A stretch of 64,000 bases of DNA from Pedobacter sp. R20-19. Lineage in GTDB: Bacteria > Bacteroidota > Bacteroidia > Sphingobacteriales > Sphingobacteriaceae. Positions 25,699-35,971 of this stretch are shown here, in pieces. Location: the NCBI RefSeq assembly GCF_000708265.2, contig NZ_JCKI01000005.1, positions 1-64,000 of the forward strand. The letters run 5' to 3'. The notes beneath the pieces were generated by a model. It was given only the letters and a program-made list of their open reading frames with translations. It searched no databases and had not been told where the DNA came from. The position numbers were made by a program, and so were the translations under genes. Within the stretch, counting starts at the first letter, position 1. Every line of letters starts with the position of its first letter.

Positions 25699-28600
25699 AG
25701 ATATTAATTCAACTTACGAAATTTCAATGGGCAGCGGGCAGAAGAATTTCGTCAGTTTCTATGGCAAATAACGCTACGACTGACAAAGTTTGGTATCATA
25801 CAGGCATTAGAAACTCCGTAAGTCAAAACGATCAACTTGCGAAATTTCAAAGAGGAGAGAGGGGTAAAATTTCGCCAGTTTTCACCTTATTTATGATATT
25901 AATTTCTCTTTTTTCATCAAACGTATTAGCACAAATCAGAAAAGACATTTCCCTTAACACCAATTGGAAAACCATTGCTGATGAAAAAAACAAAAGTGCT
26001 TATAATGGTTTTGAATCGGGTATATACCCACTATCAAACTGGAAAAAAGTAAACGTTCCACATAACTGGGACCAATATGAAGGCTATCAGCGTAAGCTTC
26101 ATGGCAACAAACATGGCTATGCCTGGTACCGTAAAAGCTTTAAAAGCAGTGAACTTAAAACAGGCAAACGGTTTTTCTTATACTTTGAAGGTGTTGGTTC
26201 ATATGCTACCGTGTGGCTAAATGGCAAACAAGTGGGCTATCATGCCGGTGGCAGAACAACCTTTACACTTGACATTACTTCAGCGATCAGGTTAAATAAT
26301 CAGGAAAACATTTTAGCCGTTAGGGCAGACCATCCGGCCAATATTCAGGATTTACCCTGGGTAGATGGGGGTTGCTCAACCGAACGTGGATTTTCTGAAG
26401 GTTCGCAGCCTATGGGGATTTTCAGACCTGTTCATCTCCTCTTAACCAATGAAATCAGAATTGAGCCCTTCGGCGTTCACATCTGGAATGACAATAAGAT
26501 TTCAGAAAAATCAGCTGTTTTAAATTTTACTACAACGGTTAAAAATTATTCAGCGAAAAGCAAGACCGTTACTGTTTTGAATCAATTGATCGATGTGAGT
26601 GGGAAAGTAATTAAGGAATTAAAGAAAAATATTAACATTCAATCCGGTAAGGAAATTGAATTGGCTCAAAAGACTAACGAAATCATTAATCCGAAACTTT
26701 GGTCGTTAGAAAATCCATATTTATACACTTTAAAAACTTCCATAGTAGAAAATGGAAAACTGGTGGATGAATTAGAAACACCATATGGCATCCGCTGGAT
26801 TAGTTGGCCGATTGCCGAACAGGCCAATCAGAAAGTGTTTCTACTAAACGGAAAGCCTGTTTTTATTAACGGTATTGCCGAATACGAACACCTGATTGGT
26901 AACAGCCATGCCTTTACAAATGAACAGATTTCCTCAAGGGTAAGGCAGATCAAAGCAGCCGGTTTTAATGCTTTTCGGGATGCACACCAGCCACATAATT
27001 TATTGTATTCCGATTATTGGGATAAGGAAGGGATTTTATGCTGGACGCAGCTGGCGGCACATATCTGGTATGATACGCCGGCATTCAGATCAAACTTCAA
27101 AAAGCTTTTAACCGATTGGGTAAAGGAACGGAGGAATAGTCCGGCAGTGGTTTTATGGGGATTGGAAAATGAAAGTACCTTGCCAGAAGATTTTGCGAAA
27201 GAGTGTACCGAACTGATTCGTAAACTTGATCCAACGGCCTCCTCGCAAAGGAAGGTGACAACCTGTAATGGTGGTAAAGGCACCGATTGGGATGTGCCAC
27301 AAAACTGGACAGGAACTTATGGGGGTAATCCCCTAACTTATGGCGAGGATTTAAAAAGGCAGGTTTTAGTTGGCGAATATGGTGCCTGGAGAACGCTCGA
27401 TTTGCATGAAGTGTATGCAAACGGAAATGGATATACGGAAAACAAAATGACCGATTTGATGGAAACGAAAGTGCGTTTGGCAGAAACGGTGAAGGATAAA
27501 ACGGCTGGACATTTCTTTTGGTTGTATAGCTCGCACGATAATCCGGGTCGGGTGCAGGGCGGCGAAGGCTTGCGGGATCTGGATCGAATTGGTCCGGTGA
27601 ATTACAAAGGCATGTTCACTCCATGGGAAGAACCGACTGATGTTTTTTACATGTTCAGGGCCAATTATGCGCCTAAGCAGACGCAGCCAATGGTTTATAT
27701 CGTATCGCATACCTGGCCAAACCGATGGAGTAAGCCCGGCGTGAAGGATAGCATCATTGTGTATTCAAACTGCGATGAAGTAGAACTTTTTAACGATATT
27801 GATGGTGAATCACTAGGGAAACAGAAACGCGGTGTTATCGGAACGCATTTCCAGTGGAACAAGCCAAACATTAAATACAATTTACTCTATGCAGTAGGCT
27901 ATGTGAATGGAAAGGCTGTTGCAAAAGATCAAATTGTATTGAATAGTCTTCCGAAATCTCCAAATTTTGATCGTTTGGTGAGCAATACAAACATCTTGAA
28001 TCCTCAAGAAAATTATAATTATTTATACCGCTTAAATTGTGGCGGACCATCCTATCAAGATCATTTAGGTAACAAATGGTCGGCCGATCAACAGTTATCT
28101 GCCAACAGCCAAAATTATGGATCAACCTCATGGACTGCTTCCTTTCCAGGCGTTCCTTCGTTTTTTGCCAGTCAGCGAAGAACTTTTTCACCCATAAAAG
28201 GAGCAGCAGACTGGAAACTTTTTCAATCATTTAGATACGGTCGGGATCAGTTGAAATTTAGTTTTCCGGTTCCTGCTAATGGTGAATACCTGGTAGAACT
28301 TTATTTTATCGAACCATGGCTGGGTGTTGGTGGTGGAATGCAAGCAGCAAAAATGAGGCTATTCGATGTTGCCGTTAACGATCAGACTGTTTTGAAAGAT
28401 GTTGATATCTGGAAACAGGTAGGAACAAATCATGTTTTAAAAAAAACGGTTAAAGTAAAGGTAAAGGCAGGTCAGCTCGTCATTTCCTTTCCTCAGATTA
28501 AGGTTGGTCAGGCTGTTATTTCTGCCATTGCTATTGCCACGGCAGATCAAAAATTAAAGGTTGGTAAACAGCTTAATACTATCTTAACACTAAGCGACGA

Positions 28601-29360
28601 ACATCTTTTTGTTGCCAAAAGCTGGTTGGATATTGGTGATCAACAATTTTCAACGGCTCAAACCTTGTTCACCCAACTCCCGCCAAATTGGTATGGTGCA
28701 GAGTGGATTCAGAAAAGAAATGGCAATGGAACAGTGCCACTAAAATTTAAAGTCAATGAAACAGCTGATGTATTTGTAGCGATGAACCAAAATTCAAAAA
28801 TGCCCGATGGTTATGAAGCTACCAAAACATCAATAGAAAATAGTGACCAGGAGCAATTCACTGTTTACCGCAAAAGATTTCAAAAAGGGCAGGAAGTACT
28901 GCTGGGTGCCGATGTGGCTACGGTGGCAGTTATTCCGCCAAGTGATTTAGCGCCCGCCTATGATTTGAAAACGGTAACCAGTTACCCTGCAAGAGCTGCC
29001 AGCTTAAAGGGCGCTGGTATGATAAAGGCAGAGTTGATGGGAAAACAAAGGATAACTTTCACTGCTGCAGAGGGTGGAGTTTTAACATGGAATATTGCAG
29101 TGGGAGTGGCAGACACCTATTCCCTCACCATTAAATACCATAATCCACTGGAGAAAAATTTACAGGCCAGGATGGAATTTTTATCTGCCGATGGCACCTT
29201 AATGAAAACGGAAGAACTGGAGTTTTTGCCAACTAAAGCAGGTAAATGGAATTATTTAAATACGAATACCGGCAGTATGATTAATGCAGGAAGTTATCAG
29301 CTTCGCCTGGTGGCTACTGATGCCAAAAGCCTGACAGTGGACGCTTTAGATGTGCAATAA
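25695..29360 (+). CDS. GH2 glycosidase with malectin domain and repeat-derived N-terminal leader
   Basis: Up to 1221 residues. GH2 core: sugar-binding domain (VGSYATVWLNGKQVGYHAGG), immunoglobulin-like domain, then a TIM barrel with acid/base Glu in WGLENES (about 493) and nucleophile Glu in VGEYGAW (about 561). A malectin-like domain (YRLNCGGPSYQDHLGNKW, about 775-940) and a C-terminal beta-sandwich follow. Beta-galactosidase or beta-glucuronidase activity is typical. The start is odd: ATG at 25695 overlaps the GH95 stop, but the hydrophobic signal (MILISLFSSNVLAQ) begins only at 25893 and lacks a basic end. The ~66 codons between are made of palindromic repeat DNA (25711-25881). Either start is possible. 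Confidence 0.85.
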   Translation: MKILIQLTKFQWAAGRRISSVSMANNATTDKVWYHTGIRNSVSQNDQLAKFQRGERGKISPVFTLFMILISLFSSNVLAQIRKDISLNTNWKTIADEKNKSAYNGFESGIYPLSNWKKVNVPHNWDQYEGYQRKLHGNKHGYAWYRKSFKSSELKTGKRFFLYFEGVGSYATVWLNGKQVGYHAGGRTTFTLDITSAIRLNNQENILAVRADHPANIQDLPWVDGGCSTERGFSEGSQPMGIFRPVHLLLTNEIRIEPFGVHIWNDNKISEKSAVLNFTTTVKNYSAKSKTVTVLNQLIDVSGKVIKELKKNINIQSGKEIELAQKTNEIINPKLWSLENPYLYTLKTSIVENGKLVDELETPYGIRWISWPIAEQANQKVFLLNGKPVFINGIAEYEHLIGNSHAFTNEQISSRVRQIKAAGFNAFRDAHQPHNLLYSDYWDKEGILCWTQLAAHIWYDTPAFRSNFKKLLTDWVKERRNSPAVVLWGLENESTLPEDFAKECTELIRKLDPTASSQRKVTTCNGGKGTDWDVPQNWTGTYGGNPLTYGEDLKRQVLVGEYGAWRTLDLHEVYANGNGYTENKMTDLMETKVRLAETVKDKTAGHFFWLYSSHDNPGRVQGGEGLRDLDRIGPVNYKGMFTPWEEPTDVFYMFRANYAPKQTQPMVYIVSHTWPNRWSKPGVKDSIIVYSNCDEVELFNDIDGESLGKQKRGVIGTHFQWNKPNIKYNLLYAVGYVNGKAVAKDQIVLNSLPKSPNFDRLVSNTNILNPQENYNYLYRLNCGGPSYQDHLGNKWSADQQLSANSQNYGSTSWTASFPGVPSFFASQRRTFSPIKGAADWKLFQSFRYGRDQLKFSFPVPANGEYLVELYFIEPWLGVGGGMQAAKMRLFDVAVNDQTVLKDVDIWKQVGTNHVLKKTVKVKVKAGQLVISFPQIKVGQAVISAIAIATADQKLKVGKQLNTILTLSDEHLFVAKSWLDIGDQQFSTAQTLFTQLPPNWYGAEWIQKRNGNGTVPLKFKVNETADVFVAMNQNSKMPDGYEATKTSIENSDQEQFTVYRKRFQKGQEVLLGADVATVAVIPPSDLAPAYDLKTVTSYPARAASLKGAGMIKAELMGKQRITFTAAEGGVLTWNIAVGVADTYSLTIKYHNPLEKNLQARMEFLSADGTLMKTEELEFLPTKAGKWNYLNTNTGSMINAGSYQLRLVATDAKSLTVDALDVQ
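25711..25881. repeat. Cluster of three palindromes inside the 5' end of the GH2 frame
   Basis: Three hairpins in a row: AACTTACGAAATTTC (25711) with GAATTTCGTCAGTTT (25744); GACTGACAAAGTTT (25778) with AAACTCCGTAAGTC (25811); AACTTGCGAAATTTC (25834) with AAAATTTCGCCAGTTT (25866). Arms share the core ACT-N-RCGAAATTT, so these are copies of one repeat family (B), different from family A later in the locus. The reading frame stays open through all three. Confidence 0.7.
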
Positions 29361-29526
29361 ACGACTAATTTATGCCATTAAATGATTAAACTATAAATTC
29401 GTATTTATTTTTATATGAATTATTTGTTTATTAATGAATTTATTGTGACCTTAAACAATTGAAAACTTAAGGATGAATTTCTATTCAAATTAGTATTCAG
29501 AATCTAACCAAAAAAATAAAAATCAG

Positions 29527-30198
29527 ATGATGAGATTATCAATTTTAGCTTTATTGTTATGCATTACAAATGTGGCGAACACCTTTGCACAGCAAATGAG
29601 TGCAGAAGAAAAAGCAAAATATGAAAAGGCCATTACCGAGCGGGCAGCTAAAATTGTTACGGGTTTGGAAATAAGCGATCAACATAAATCAGATCAGGTA
29701 AGAGATCTCATCAAAGATCAATACAGCAATTTGAATGATATTCACACCAGTCGTGACCAGAAAGTAAAACAGATAAAGGATCAGCTTCAAGATAACAAGG
29801 TAGAAAGAGATTCTGCACTCGCCAAAGAAAACAGGCGTACAGATGCCGCCTTGAATAAACTCCATCAAAAATACATAGCCAAATTAACCCGCCATTTAAC
29901 TAATGAGCAGGTAGATCAGGTGAAAAACGGCATGACGTATAATGTACTTCCCATCACTTATAAAGCTTATCAGGAAGAAATTCTCACTTTAACAGCCGAT
30001 CAAAAAAAGCAAATTATGGTTTGGTTAACTGAAGCTCGTGAACATGCCATGGATGCAGAATCATCCGATAAAAAACATGCCTGGTTTGGAAAGTATAAGG
30101 GAAGGATTAATAACTACCTGTCTGCTGCAGGCTACGACCTTAAAAAAGAAGGTATAGAATGGGAAAAAAGACGAAAAGCAAAGGCTCAGGGCAACTAA
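29527..30198 (+). CDS. Secreted DUF3826-family protein (first copy)
   Basis: 223 residues, signal peptide ending NTFAQQ, then a helical, charged protein (AKYEKAITERAAKIVTGLEISDQ; VDQVKNGMTYNVLPITYKAYQEEI). The conserved region around MTYNVLPITYKAYQEEILTLTADQKKQI aligns with FTMKGYKAIVPDLTVDEEAKI of the second copy at 53230. Periplasmic by signal. Function unknown; such proteins occur in Bacteroidota pectin loci. It lies 167 bases after the GH2 gene with an AT-rich leader resembling the susC promoter (29401-29440). Confidence 0.7.
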   Translation: MMRLSILALLLCITNVANTFAQQMSAEEKAKYEKAITERAAKIVTGLEISDQHKSDQVRDLIKDQYSNLNDIHTSRDQKVKQIKDQLQDNKVERDSALAKENRRTDAALNKLHQKYIAKLTRHLTNEQVDQVKNGMTYNVLPITYKAYQEEILTLTADQKKQIMVWLTEAREHAMDAESSDKKHAWFGKYKGRINNYLSAAGYDLKKEGIEWEKRRKAKAQGN

Positions 30199-30254
30199 TC
30201 TCGTGATGATTATAATTTAATATCTTAAATCGAAATTTTTAATTTTTTTTATTT

Positions 30255-30296
30255 AAGAATGTTACATTTATATATGAATAATTTTTTATACCTTGT
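30255..30296 (+). promoter_or_regulatory. Shared upstream element and -7 box of the susC operon
   Basis: AAGAATGTTACATTTATATA followed by TGAATA (26 bases, 30255-30280) is repeated exactly at 35972-35997 before the lyase gene. Eight bases later comes TACCTTG, a fit to the Bacteroidota -7 consensus TAnnTTTG; the other copy has TATCTTG after 7 bases. The element therefore probably holds an activator site and promoter. It lies about 330 bases before susC, giving a long leader (up to 30625) that contains no gene. Confidence 0.65.
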
Positions 30297-30625
30297 ATCT
30301 CAATTTACAAACTGGTTTCTTTCGGTAACATATACATTAAGGTGAGATAATGTATTAGAGGGTTTACATGATTGCATTGCTATTTAAATCTTATTGAGGA
30401 ACAAAATTGTAAAATACATGCTAGCCAAAAAATAACCAACAAAAATCAAGATGAGCCGAGAAAACCTATGCTATAATTAGATTTTTTAATCTGATTAATA
30501 ACCATCCCTTTTTCAAAAGAAGCCTAAACAATACCCTTTCATAAGCAACAGAATTTATTTGGAATAAGCCTCCGTAATGATTGCTGAAGTGAATGATCAC
30601 GTGAATAAAAACTAACCAAAATATA

Positions 30626-33600
30626 ATGAACTTAAAATTTTTACTTAAATTTTCGATGGTTTTGCTGCTGTTGATGTCGGCAAATGCTGTCCTCTTTGCC
30701 CAGGAGCGAAGAATAACCGGTAAGGTTATAGATCAGGCAGATGGGCAGGGAATTCCGGGCGTTAATGTAAGTCTCAAAGGTTTCCCGAGCAATGTAAGCA
30801 CCAACAGCGATGGCGTATATACCATCCAGGTTAAGAACAATACAGATGTACTGGTATTCTCTTTTATCGGATACGCCCGGCAACAAATCATTGTAGGTAC
30901 ACAAGCCAGCATTAATGTAAAACTGATATCTGATAATAAAAATTTGGAAGATGTAGTAGTGGTGGGTTATGGAAGTCAGAAGCGGAGCTCTTTAACAGGA
31001 TCTGTTGTGGATATTAAGGCTTCAGAAATTGAAGATTTACCGGGTACCAATGTGGCTGCCGCTTTAAGTGGTCGTTTGTTAGGCGTTGGTGTGAGTGGTG
31101 GTATTGCCCGTCCGGGTGTGCCTGCAAAAATCACCATCAGAAATCCCAATAATATCTTTTCAAAGGATGGCGGAAGCACAGATCCCTTATATGTTATTGA
31201 TGGTGTAATCCAGATTGATGGTCAGGGTAAACCCGACGCCACCAACTTTGGCAACCTGGATGCTTCAGAAATAGAAAGCATGTCTTTTCTTAAAGATGCA
31301 TCAGCAGCTATTTACGGAACACGTGGTGGTAACGGCGTAGTTTTAGTCACCACAAAACGTGGAAAAGTAGGGAAACCACGCATCAGTTACAGCGGATCTT
31401 ATGCCGTAAATGATGAGGCCTACCGAACCAAAATGATGAGCGCCTACGAGTTTGGCCAATACTTCAACATTATGAATGGTCCGAATGGAGGTAACAAACA
31501 ACCTGGGGTAGATAATTTTTTTACACCCGATGAATTGGCACACTTCAAAAATATCAATTACGACCGACTGGAAGATGCCTGGAAATCGGCTTACGATTTA
31601 CGCCATACCTTAAGTGTAAGCGGAGGCGCTGATAGGGCAACTTATTTTGCCAATGTTTCTTATAATAAACAAACAGGTAACCTCGCTACATTAGATTATA
31701 ACCGCTGGAATTTCAGGGCCGGAACAGATGTGGCCGTTACCTCAAATTTTAAGGTAGGTATCCAGGTTTCAGGTAATAACGGCGATTTGGTTAAAACATT
31801 CAACAAGGTATCAGGCGAAGGGGTAGAGGACGATTACAAAAACCTCTTGCTAGCACCAAGATATGTGCCTGATTATATTGATGGTTTACCAGTCAAACTT
31901 CCGGGAACAACCAATGATTTATCCAGGTATCATTTTGGAGAAATAGATCGCTTAAATAATTTAGCCACTACCAAAACAAATTTATTTACCGTAAATGGCT
32001 ATGCTGAATATGAACTTCCTTTTGTAAAAGGTTTGAAAGCCAGAATGGCTTATGCACGGAATACCGGAAATTCGGTTGGCGATCAGGTTGGTACGTTTTA
32101 TACCTTGTATGAATTTAACCGTTTAGGTGAAAACAAACATATTTATGAAGGTGCAACTGTGCTCAGTTCTTTAAAGGTAACCAACGGAGACCGCTTATAT
32201 TACGCCAATAGCAATCAAAAAAGTGAACAAACCAATTTCGTATTAAACTATGCCAGAGATTTTGGCAAGCATTCCGTAAGTGGATTATTTACGGTAGAAA
32301 AATCAGAATCAGAAAACAGCCAGCAGGTAGTTTATAAAGCTGGGCCTATTGCTGCAACCAACGGACAATTTAATTCGGCCACGGGTGCCATTGATGGGTC
32401 TACATCTGCCAATGAAGCCGGAACCTTATCTTATGTTGGAAGAGCCAACTATGCTTATGCCAACAAATACCTGGCAGAATTCTTATTCAGAACAGATGCC
32501 TCTACCAAATTTGCTCCCGAAAACTACTGGGGTAAATTCTATTCAGGATCTGTTGGATGGGTAATCTCTGAAGAAAGTTTTTTCAAAGTGCCAGCCGTTA
32601 ACTATTTAAAATTAAGATATGCATTTGGAGTTTTAGGTAACGACCAGACTAAGCCCTGGCTGTGGCGTCAGCGCTATACTTTCCAGGATGGCAAAGGAGC
32701 TGTTTTTGGAGGAAATACTGCTGCTACAACCGGTTTCAAAATGGAAGCAGCGCCAAACCGAGATGCAACCTGGAGTACTGAATACAAAAACAACGTGGGT
32801 ATTGACGCTAAATTCCTTAAAAATCGTTTAAGCGTAAATGTAGAAGGCTATTATAACATGGCCAGAAATATTTTAATTGAGCCGACAGCGAGCCTTCCGG
32901 TAACCATTGGTGGTACAGTAGCATCGGTAAACTTTGGTTCAGCAGATTATTTTGGTTATGAATTGGGAATTTCATGGGATGATAAAATCGGTTCTGATTT
33001 CAATTATGGTGTAAGTGCCCGTTTTGGATGGAGTGATGATAAGGTTAAAGTGAGCAATTTTAACGCAAATGACAATTTAAAACCCTGGTTAGCCAAACCA
33101 AACGCATCATCAGATAATGGTAAGTGGGGATATGATTATTTAGGAATGTTTAAAACACAGGATGAAGTGACCAACTACATTAATCAATATAAAATCACCC
33201 AGGTATTTGGCACGCCAGTAGCGCAATTAAGACCAGGAACACTTTACTACAGGGATGTGAGAGGGCAGTTGCAGTCTGACGGTACCTTTGCAGGACCAGA
33301 TGGAATTATTGATGAAAATGACCAGGTTCAGCTTTCCAGAAAAGCCAATAATCACTACGGTTTCGGTATTACCTTAAAGGCTGGTTATAAAGGATTTAGT
33401 GTTGATGCTGTACTTGCAGGTTCATTTGGGGGATGGTCAGAAATCGACGAAAGAAAAGCATTGAATGTTTCAATCGCCAGAAATTTCACCAGCCTGCCTA
33501 ATATCTGGGGTAATATTTACGATCCGGTTATTAATCCTGAAGGTACCATGCCCAATCCAAATTTTCCGGATATCAACCTAACACCAACCTCTAATTTCTA

Positions 33601-33823
33601 TAAGGTAAGTGCTTTTAGGCTTCGCATTCCGAGTTTCAACGTCAATTATACCTTACCTAAAACATTTGTAGAGAAATTAAAAATAAACAATGCTAGGGTT
33701 TTTGTTTCAGCCTTAAACCCGGCAAACCTTTACAATCCCTATACTTATAAAGGTCCGGATGGCGCCTGGGATGCTTATCCAAATTTAAGAACACTTTCCT
33801 TCGGACTTAACTTAACCTTGTAA
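30626..33823 (+). CDS. susC: SusC-like TonB-dependent outer-membrane transporter
   Basis: 1065 residues, signal peptide ending VLFAQ. A carboxypeptidase-regulatory-like beta-sandwich comes first (RRITGKVIDQADGQGIPGVNVSLKG, residues ~28-110). The TonB box/plug start VVVGYGSQKRSSLTGSV follows, then the plug motif DPLYVIDGV and LKDASAAIYGTRGGNGVVLVTTKRG, a 22-strand barrel and C-terminal SFGLNLTL. No STN domain, so it is not linked to a FecI/FecR-type signal. It imports oligosaccharides bound by the SusD-like lipoprotein encoded 39 bases downstream. Confidence 0.95.
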   Translation: MNLKFLLKFSMVLLLLMSANAVLFAQERRITGKVIDQADGQGIPGVNVSLKGFPSNVSTNSDGVYTIQVKNNTDVLVFSFIGYARQQIIVGTQASINVKLISDNKNLEDVVVVGYGSQKRSSLTGSVVDIKASEIEDLPGTNVAAALSGRLLGVGVSGGIARPGVPAKITIRNPNNIFSKDGGSTDPLYVIDGVIQIDGQGKPDATNFGNLDASEIESMSFLKDASAAIYGTRGGNGVVLVTTKRGKVGKPRISYSGSYAVNDEAYRTKMMSAYEFGQYFNIMNGPNGGNKQPGVDNFFTPDELAHFKNINYDRLEDAWKSAYDLRHTLSVSGGADRATYFANVSYNKQTGNLATLDYNRWNFRAGTDVAVTSNFKVGIQVSGNNGDLVKTFNKVSGEGVEDDYKNLLLAPRYVPDYIDGLPVKLPGTTNDLSRYHFGEIDRLNNLATTKTNLFTVNGYAEYELPFVKGLKARMAYARNTGNSVGDQVGTFYTLYEFNRLGENKHIYEGATVLSSLKVTNGDRLYYANSNQKSEQTNFVLNYARDFGKHSVSGLFTVEKSESENSQQVVYKAGPIAATNGQFNSATGAIDGSTSANEAGTLSYVGRANYAYANKYLAEFLFRTDASTKFAPENYWGKFYSGSVGWVISEESFFKVPAVNYLKLRYAFGVLGNDQTKPWLWRQRYTFQDGKGAVFGGNTAATTGFKMEAAPNRDATWSTEYKNNVGIDAKFLKNRLSVNVEGYYNMARNILIEPTASLPVTIGGTVASVNFGSADYFGYELGISWDDKIGSDFNYGVSARFGWSDDKVKVSNFNANDNLKPWLAKPNASSDNGKWGYDYLGMFKTQDEVTNYINQYKITQVFGTPVAQLRPGTLYYRDVRGQLQSDGTFAGPDGIIDENDQVQLSRKANNHYGFGITLKAGYKGFSVDAVLAGSFGGWSEIDERKALNVSIARNFTSLPNIWGNIYDPVINPEGTMPNPNFPDINLTPTSNFYKVSAFRLRIPSFNVNYTLPKTFVEKLKINNARVFVSALNPANLYNPYTYKGPDGAWDAYPNLRTLSFGLNLTL

Positions 33824-33862
33824 AAGGCGATGATTTATAAATTCAATAATCTAATAATAGAG

Positions 33863-35875
33863 ATGAAAAGAAATAAGATATTAAGTTTAATCGCAGTTGC
33901 GGTTTTGCTTTCCGCCAGTTGCAAAGATTCTTTTCTTGAAGAAAAGCGTGACTTGGCCGGATATAATGAAGAAGTTTTTAAAGATGCAGCATTGGCCCAG
34001 GGTTACGTAGATTATGTTTACGGCTTGTTTTTGCCTGCAAACAATGCACAATCGCTATCCTGGAATTTAGCTACCGGTAATGATAATTTCGCCAGGACGA
34101 CAGATGAATTTGCTGGTGAAACAGATTTTAACAAAGTATGGGCAACGATCAGTTATACCAACAGCCATGCCTTAAATTATTTTGGGGCGAGATTAACCAC
34201 CAGTATTGTTAATAATCCGTATACGAGATTAAAACAGATTAACATTTTTATTGCCGAGATCGATAAATATGGTCTGCCAGAAGATGTAAGAAAACGACTG
34301 AAAGGTCAGATGTATTTCTGGAGAGCTTGGCAATACTTCGATTTGGTAAGATTATACGGTGGCGTGCCATTGGCGTTGGTACCACAAGATCCCATTTCAG
34401 AAGATGGAACATCGTTGCAAATCCCTAGAAGTTCAAGCTCTGAATGTATTAAACAAATCATCGCAGATCTTGATATGGCCCAATCGTTATTACCAGGTAA
34501 ATGGGGAAATTCAGATTGGGGTCGCATTACCAGTGGCGCTTGTGCCGCGATGAAAGGCAAAGTGCTGTTAACCTGGGCGAGTCCATTATTTAACCGGACG
34601 GATGATATTACCCGTTGGGAATCAGCTTATCAGGCAAACCTGGCTGCAAAAACACTACTGGAAGCAAATGGTGGTGGTTTATTTAAAACCGGCGGCACTG
34701 CAAATGGTGTGGCTTGGGGTAACATGTGGTTCTCTGAAGTGAATAATCCGGAAGCCGTTATTGTTTATGGTTTTAATAACCTCGCCATCGGCGGAACAAC
34801 TACAAAAAATAATGGCTGGGAGCAGGCCGCAAGGTCAAAAGAACTTAATGGCGCAGGCTCGCTTTCCCCAACAAAAGAAATTGTTGATGCTTTCCCAATG
34901 AAAGATGGTAAAATGCCGGGTGCCTCAACCACTTATGCTTATGATGCGAAGAAATTCTATAAAAACAGAGATCCGCGTTTTTACAAAACTTTTGTTTATA
35001 ATGGTGCCATCTGGCCATATGCAGGTAATACAACCTTTAAACAATGGACTTATAAATGGTACAAAACCGCTGCTGAAACAGTACCCAGTTTAACAACGGA
35101 AGCGAAAGGTGCCAATTCCAGTGCCATTTACATCAGCAAAGCCACAGATCCGGGAGCATCAAACACCAATGGAAATTTTCAGCAAAACGGTATGGATTTT
35201 ATGGAAATGCGTTTCGCCGAAGTCGTATTAAATTTGGCCGAATCTGCCATTGGCGCCAATAAATTAGGTGAAGGTTTAGATGGAATAAAGGCAATTAGAG
35301 AACGTGCCGGGGTAGAGAATTTAGATGGAGCTTATGGATTGGCTGGTGCAACCAGCAGAGATCAGCTTTTTGGCGCTGTATTAAAAGAACGGAATATCGA
35401 ATTTGCTTACGAGGGAAAAAGGTTTTTCGATCTAAGGCGCTGGATGTTATTTGATGAAAACTCTCCTACAGCTGCCAGATTAGGCATTAAACCATTAAAC
35501 GGAACCCGCAGAACAGGGTATTTCATCACGGTAAAATCAGCTGCTGGTGCTAAATACGTTGGTACAAATGATCCATTAATTAAGCCTACTACCGGAAATG
35601 CACCAATCATAGACCGTGATCCGGCTACTTATCCAACACCAAATGGAAGTGCAAATTACAATGCATATTTAGATTATTTATATGATAACATATTTGTAAT
35701 TACCGTGAAGGATGATTTGGATAAGACCAATCCCGCCGACTGGAAATTTAAATGGTACCCCGAATATTATTTCTTTGGCTTGAACGAAAATATTTTAAGT
35801 TCGTCACCATACTTGGAGCAAACTACAGGATGGAATAGTTTAAAGGGAGCAGGTACATTTGATCCGTTGAAATAA
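33863..35875 (+). CDS. susD: SusD-like glycan-binding lipoprotein (RagB/SusD family)
   Basis: 670 residues from ATG 33863 (MKRNKILSLIAVAVLLSASC), giving a proper lipoprotein signal with lipidated Cys about 20; an ATG at 33830 only adds 11 residues. SusD fold features: TPR-like helices (LKGQMYFWRAWQYFDLVRLYGGVPL), EMRFAEVVLNLAESA, LKERNIEFAYEGKRFFDLRRW, and C-terminal YLEQTTGWN. Surface-exposed, it caps the SusC barrel and captures glycan fragments. It is somewhat longer than typical SusD (about 550). A weak hairpin with T-tract follows the gene. Confidence 0.95.
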   Translation: MKRNKILSLIAVAVLLSASCKDSFLEEKRDLAGYNEEVFKDAALAQGYVDYVYGLFLPANNAQSLSWNLATGNDNFARTTDEFAGETDFNKVWATISYTNSHALNYFGARLTTSIVNNPYTRLKQINIFIAEIDKYGLPEDVRKRLKGQMYFWRAWQYFDLVRLYGGVPLALVPQDPISEDGTSLQIPRSSSSECIKQIIADLDMAQSLLPGKWGNSDWGRITSGACAAMKGKVLLTWASPLFNRTDDITRWESAYQANLAAKTLLEANGGGLFKTGGTANGVAWGNMWFSEVNNPEAVIVYGFNNLAIGGTTTKNNGWEQAARSKELNGAGSLSPTKEIVDAFPMKDGKMPGASTTYAYDAKKFYKNRDPRFYKTFVYNGAIWPYAGNTTFKQWTYKWYKTAAETVPSLTTEAKGANSSAIYISKATDPGASNTNGNFQQNGMDFMEMRFAEVVLNLAESAIGANKLGEGLDGIKAIRERAGVENLDGAYGLAGATSRDQLFGAVLKERNIEFAYEGKRFFDLRRWMLFDENSPTAARLGIKPLNGTRRTGYFITVKSAAGAKYVGTNDPLIKPTTGNAPIIDRDPATYPTPNGSANYNAYLDYLYDNIFVITVKDDLDKTNPADWKFKWYPEYYFFGLNENILSSSPYLEQTTGWNSLKGAGTFDPLK

Positions 35876-35933
35876 GATTGATTTACAACATTGAGATAAG
35901 TTAGCGCCATCTCGATTTATATATTTGGTTTGG

Positions 35934-35968
35934 AAGAGGGGAGCAGCGAGTGCGATCCTCTTTTTTTA
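35934..35968 (+). terminator. Possible terminator after susD
   Basis: AAGAGG (35934-35939) pairs with CCTCTT (35957-35962) around a 17-base loop and runs into seven T. The stem is short and the loop long, so it is weak. Confidence 0.45.
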
Positions 35969-35971
35969 TTC

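Noticed and set aside
27014-28230. Minus-strand frames of up to 119 codons inside the GH2 gene
   Set aside because: They lie wholly opposite a well-supported GH2 coding sequence and show no family features.
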